This document shows, piece by piece, positions 62,911 through 64,000 of a stretch of DNA of 64,000 nt (position 1 is the first letter of the stretch; each line of letters opens with the position of its first letter). The translations under genes were made by a program, and so were the position numbers. The stretch is taken from positions 231,440 to 295,439 of the forward strand of contig NZ_JBHSMT010000005.1 in assembly GCF_042654985.1 (NCBI RefSeq). Reading direction: 5' to 3'. Under the pieces are notes generated by a model. The model saw only the letters and a list, made by a program, of their open reading frames with translations, was not told the origin of the DNA and ran no database searches. The DNA comes from Paraherbaspirillum soli (GTDB taxonomy: Bacteria; Pseudomonadota; Gammaproteobacteria; Burkholderiales; Burkholderiaceae_D).

Positions 62911-63357
62911 TTACCGGCCGTAAACGGCATCTATGTGATCCTGAACTTTTCGCTGCCAATCCAAGGTATCAATGAACACTTCTAATAATGCGATTGTTTT
63001 TTCTGGACCCACGTCAGCCTGATTATTGTCAAGTAGCATGACATTGCTGCGTGGCTCGCTGACTCGGCACAGCCGGATTTGGTGATCAATAGCATCCATT
63101 TGCCAGTCCCAACCGATGGAGATTGCAGGAATGCCACGGCTAATCCACTCGGTGTAGCCAGTAATTGTTGTGAGCATTGCACTTGTAGACATATGCGCCG
63201 GCACATCTTCATCAAGACCGGAAATCATATGCATTAGGCAAGTGGCTTGAGCTTCTGCAAACAAGAGGCGAATATAACCATCAGCCGATACCGACAGCAT
63301 GTTGTCAGTAATTGCTACTTCCTCCTGCCGGGGCGGCAATGAAGTGTATCGACTCAT
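62911..63357 (-). CDS. DUF4902-like protein linked to quorum sensing
   Basis: A 148-residue soluble protein with DGYIRLLFAEAQATCLMHMI, ITGYTEWISRGIPAISIGWD and RSNVMLLDNNQADVGPEKTI, which resembles DUF4902 proteins found next to luxI/luxR genes in Burkholderia and Ralstonia. Their function is unknown to me. The start follows AGAAGG by seven bases. A lux-box-like site lies 72 bases upstream, as for luxI, and the 115-base gap to luxI contains the second box, so the two genes have separate but parallel promoters. Confidence 0.75.
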   Translation of the reverse strand: MSRYTSLPPRQEEVAITDNMLSVSADGYIRLLFAEAQATCLMHMISGLDEDVPAHMSTSAMLTTITGYTEWISRGIPAISIGWDWQMDAIDHQIRLCRVSEPRSNVMLLDNNQADVGPEKTIALLEVFIDTLDWQRKVQDHIDAVYGR

Positions 63358-63429
63358 GTAAACCTTCTATATTTGAATAAATGAGTAAATAAAATAAGCC
63401 GTACACTACGTCAGTTTATTCACTCTTGA

Positions 63430-63449
63430 AATTGTCAAATCTGACAGGT
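63430..63449 (-). promoter_or_regulatory. Lux box upstream of the DUF4902-like gene
   Basis: On the plus strand AATTGTCAAATCTGACAGGT: the same AAyTGTCAAA-n4-ACAGGT pattern as the luxI box, 72 bases before the gene start. Confidence 0.65.
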
Positions 63450-63472
63450 GGTCACTTCTTGCACGTGACCAC
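63448..63472. promoter_or_regulatory. Perfect inverted repeat next to the lux box
   Basis: GTGGTCAC-n9-GTGACCAC, eight-base arms, overlapping the end of the lux box by two bases. It may bind another regulator; identity unknown. Confidence 0.5.
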
Positions 63473-63771
63473 AGGCAACTGAGCAATTTTCGCGCCTGCC
63501 CCGTTTTTGCCTATCCGTGTGGCTTAGCTGGCTATCTTCACCGGAGCCCAATAAACATCGGAAGAGCTTTGTCGCATCCAACATCATCAAGAACAAGACA
63601 ATGCTGTTACTGTCCACGGTACTATTTAACTAGGCAGTTGTTATGGACTGACAAATTCGGGTAATACCCCTGACATTTTATGAACAGCAAAGCTGCCAAT
63701 GCGCCATTCCGCGCCACATCTTCGATGCTGAGTGTCAAAACATGACAATATTATTGCCGTTAAGACACTAA

Positions 63772-63921
63772 ACCATCGATCATTCTCACCTTGGCGCCGG
63801 CTATGTATTCAACAACGGCCTCGATCTTGGCGTCAAAGTGCAACACTTCTCAAACGGCGGCATCAAGCATCCGAATAGCGGCGCAAATTTTGCTGTCGTG
63901 CGCGCGGCATATCATTTCTAA
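63772..63921 (+). pseudogene. pagL: Lipid A deacylase PagL, 3' remnant
   Basis: An open stretch after a TAA at 63769 encodes HSHLGAGYVFNNGLDLGVKV then QHFSNGGIKHPNSGANFAVV and ends AAYHF-stop. The HxSN catalytic motif and the terminal Phe are those of PagL, which removes the 3-position acyl chain of lipid A in the outer membrane. Only about 50 of ~150-170 residues remain and there is no start, so it cannot work. A terminator follows. Confidence 0.7.
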
Positions 63922-63943
63922 ACTGATATCCGACCTTGGAATA

Positions 63944-63980
63944 AAAAAAGCCAGTCCTTGTTGACTGGCTTTTTTGTTTT
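63944..63980 (+). terminator. Terminator after the pagL remnant
   Basis: The arms GCCAGTC / GACTGGC with a six-base loop are flanked by A and T runs, so it could work both ways. Confidence 0.88.
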
Positions 63981-64000
63981 GGACGCACTGATTACGTCTA

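Larger units (their letters stand above)
63373..63771. other. Non-coding stretch upstream of the DUF4902-like gene
   Basis: It holds the promoter with lux box and a perfect inverted repeat (63448-63472). The only longer frame (63435-63617 minus) covers these sites and has no family likeness. No luxR gene is present. Confidence 0.5.

Noticed and set aside
63435..63617. 60-codon frame upstream of the DUF4902-like gene
   Set aside because: It covers the lux box and inverted repeat and has no family likeness; a promoter region explains it better.

Overview
The window looks like a chromosomal segment of a Burkholderiales bacterium, most likely Oxalobacteraceae (Herbaspirillum/Collimonas/Janthinobacterium-like). 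The minus-strand block gyrA-serC-pheA-hisC-tyrA-aroA-cmk-rpsA-ihfB-lapA-lapB-ugd-hldA, flanked by ompA-ubiG-gph, is a gene order I associate with beta-proteobacteria. Family calls come from reading translated motifs; no database search was possible.

Region 1 (1-33,900) is core genome. It opens with the end of a DUF58 gene, a TgpA-type transglutaminase and a lytic transglycosylase, followed by yaeQ, a DUF1415 gene, and a 52-codon gene overlapping a helix-turn-helix gene. Then come cysM, a ComEA-type gene, LPS-precursor and LPS-control genes (hldA, ugd, lapB, lapA), ihfB, rpsA and cmk. A very large SWIM/SNF2 helicase sits between cmk and aroA. Aromatic amino acid and serine synthesis genes (aroA, tyrA, hisC, pheA, serC) lead to gyrA. 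On the plus strand lie two OmpA-like genes, ubiG, gph, a 1211-residue AsmA-like DUF748 protein and ssrA (tmRNA).

Region 2 (34,318-62,063) is a genomic island inserted in the 3' end of ssrA. A 34-bp exact repeat of the ssrA end, including the CCA end, bounds 27.7 kb, and an N-terminally short tyrosine recombinase lies 2 kb inside the right boundary. Cargo: a two-gene split Rhs system with a candidate toxin tail and a small membrane protein as candidate immunity; a partly decayed aromatic catabolism cluster (MhpA-like hydroxylase, acyl-CoA ligase, FAH-type hydrolase, VOC dioxygenase, OmpW) with two TetR genes and a shared operator-like sequence; an FAH hydrolase fused to an RRM-like domain; an AI-2E family transporter coupled to a cyclic-nucleotide-binding protein; an EmrAB-type efflux system with NodT-type outer membrane factor and two duplicated TetR regulators; and an integron-type gene cassette flanked by two attC sites without an integron integrase.

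Region 3 (62,064-64,000) begins with what looks like the original ssrA terminator, cut off from its gene by the island. It holds a LuxI-type acyl-homoserine lactone synthase gene and a DUF4902-like gene, each preceded at nearly the same distance by a lux-box-like 20-mer. No luxR is visible. The window ends in a 3' remnant of pagL (lipid A deacylase).
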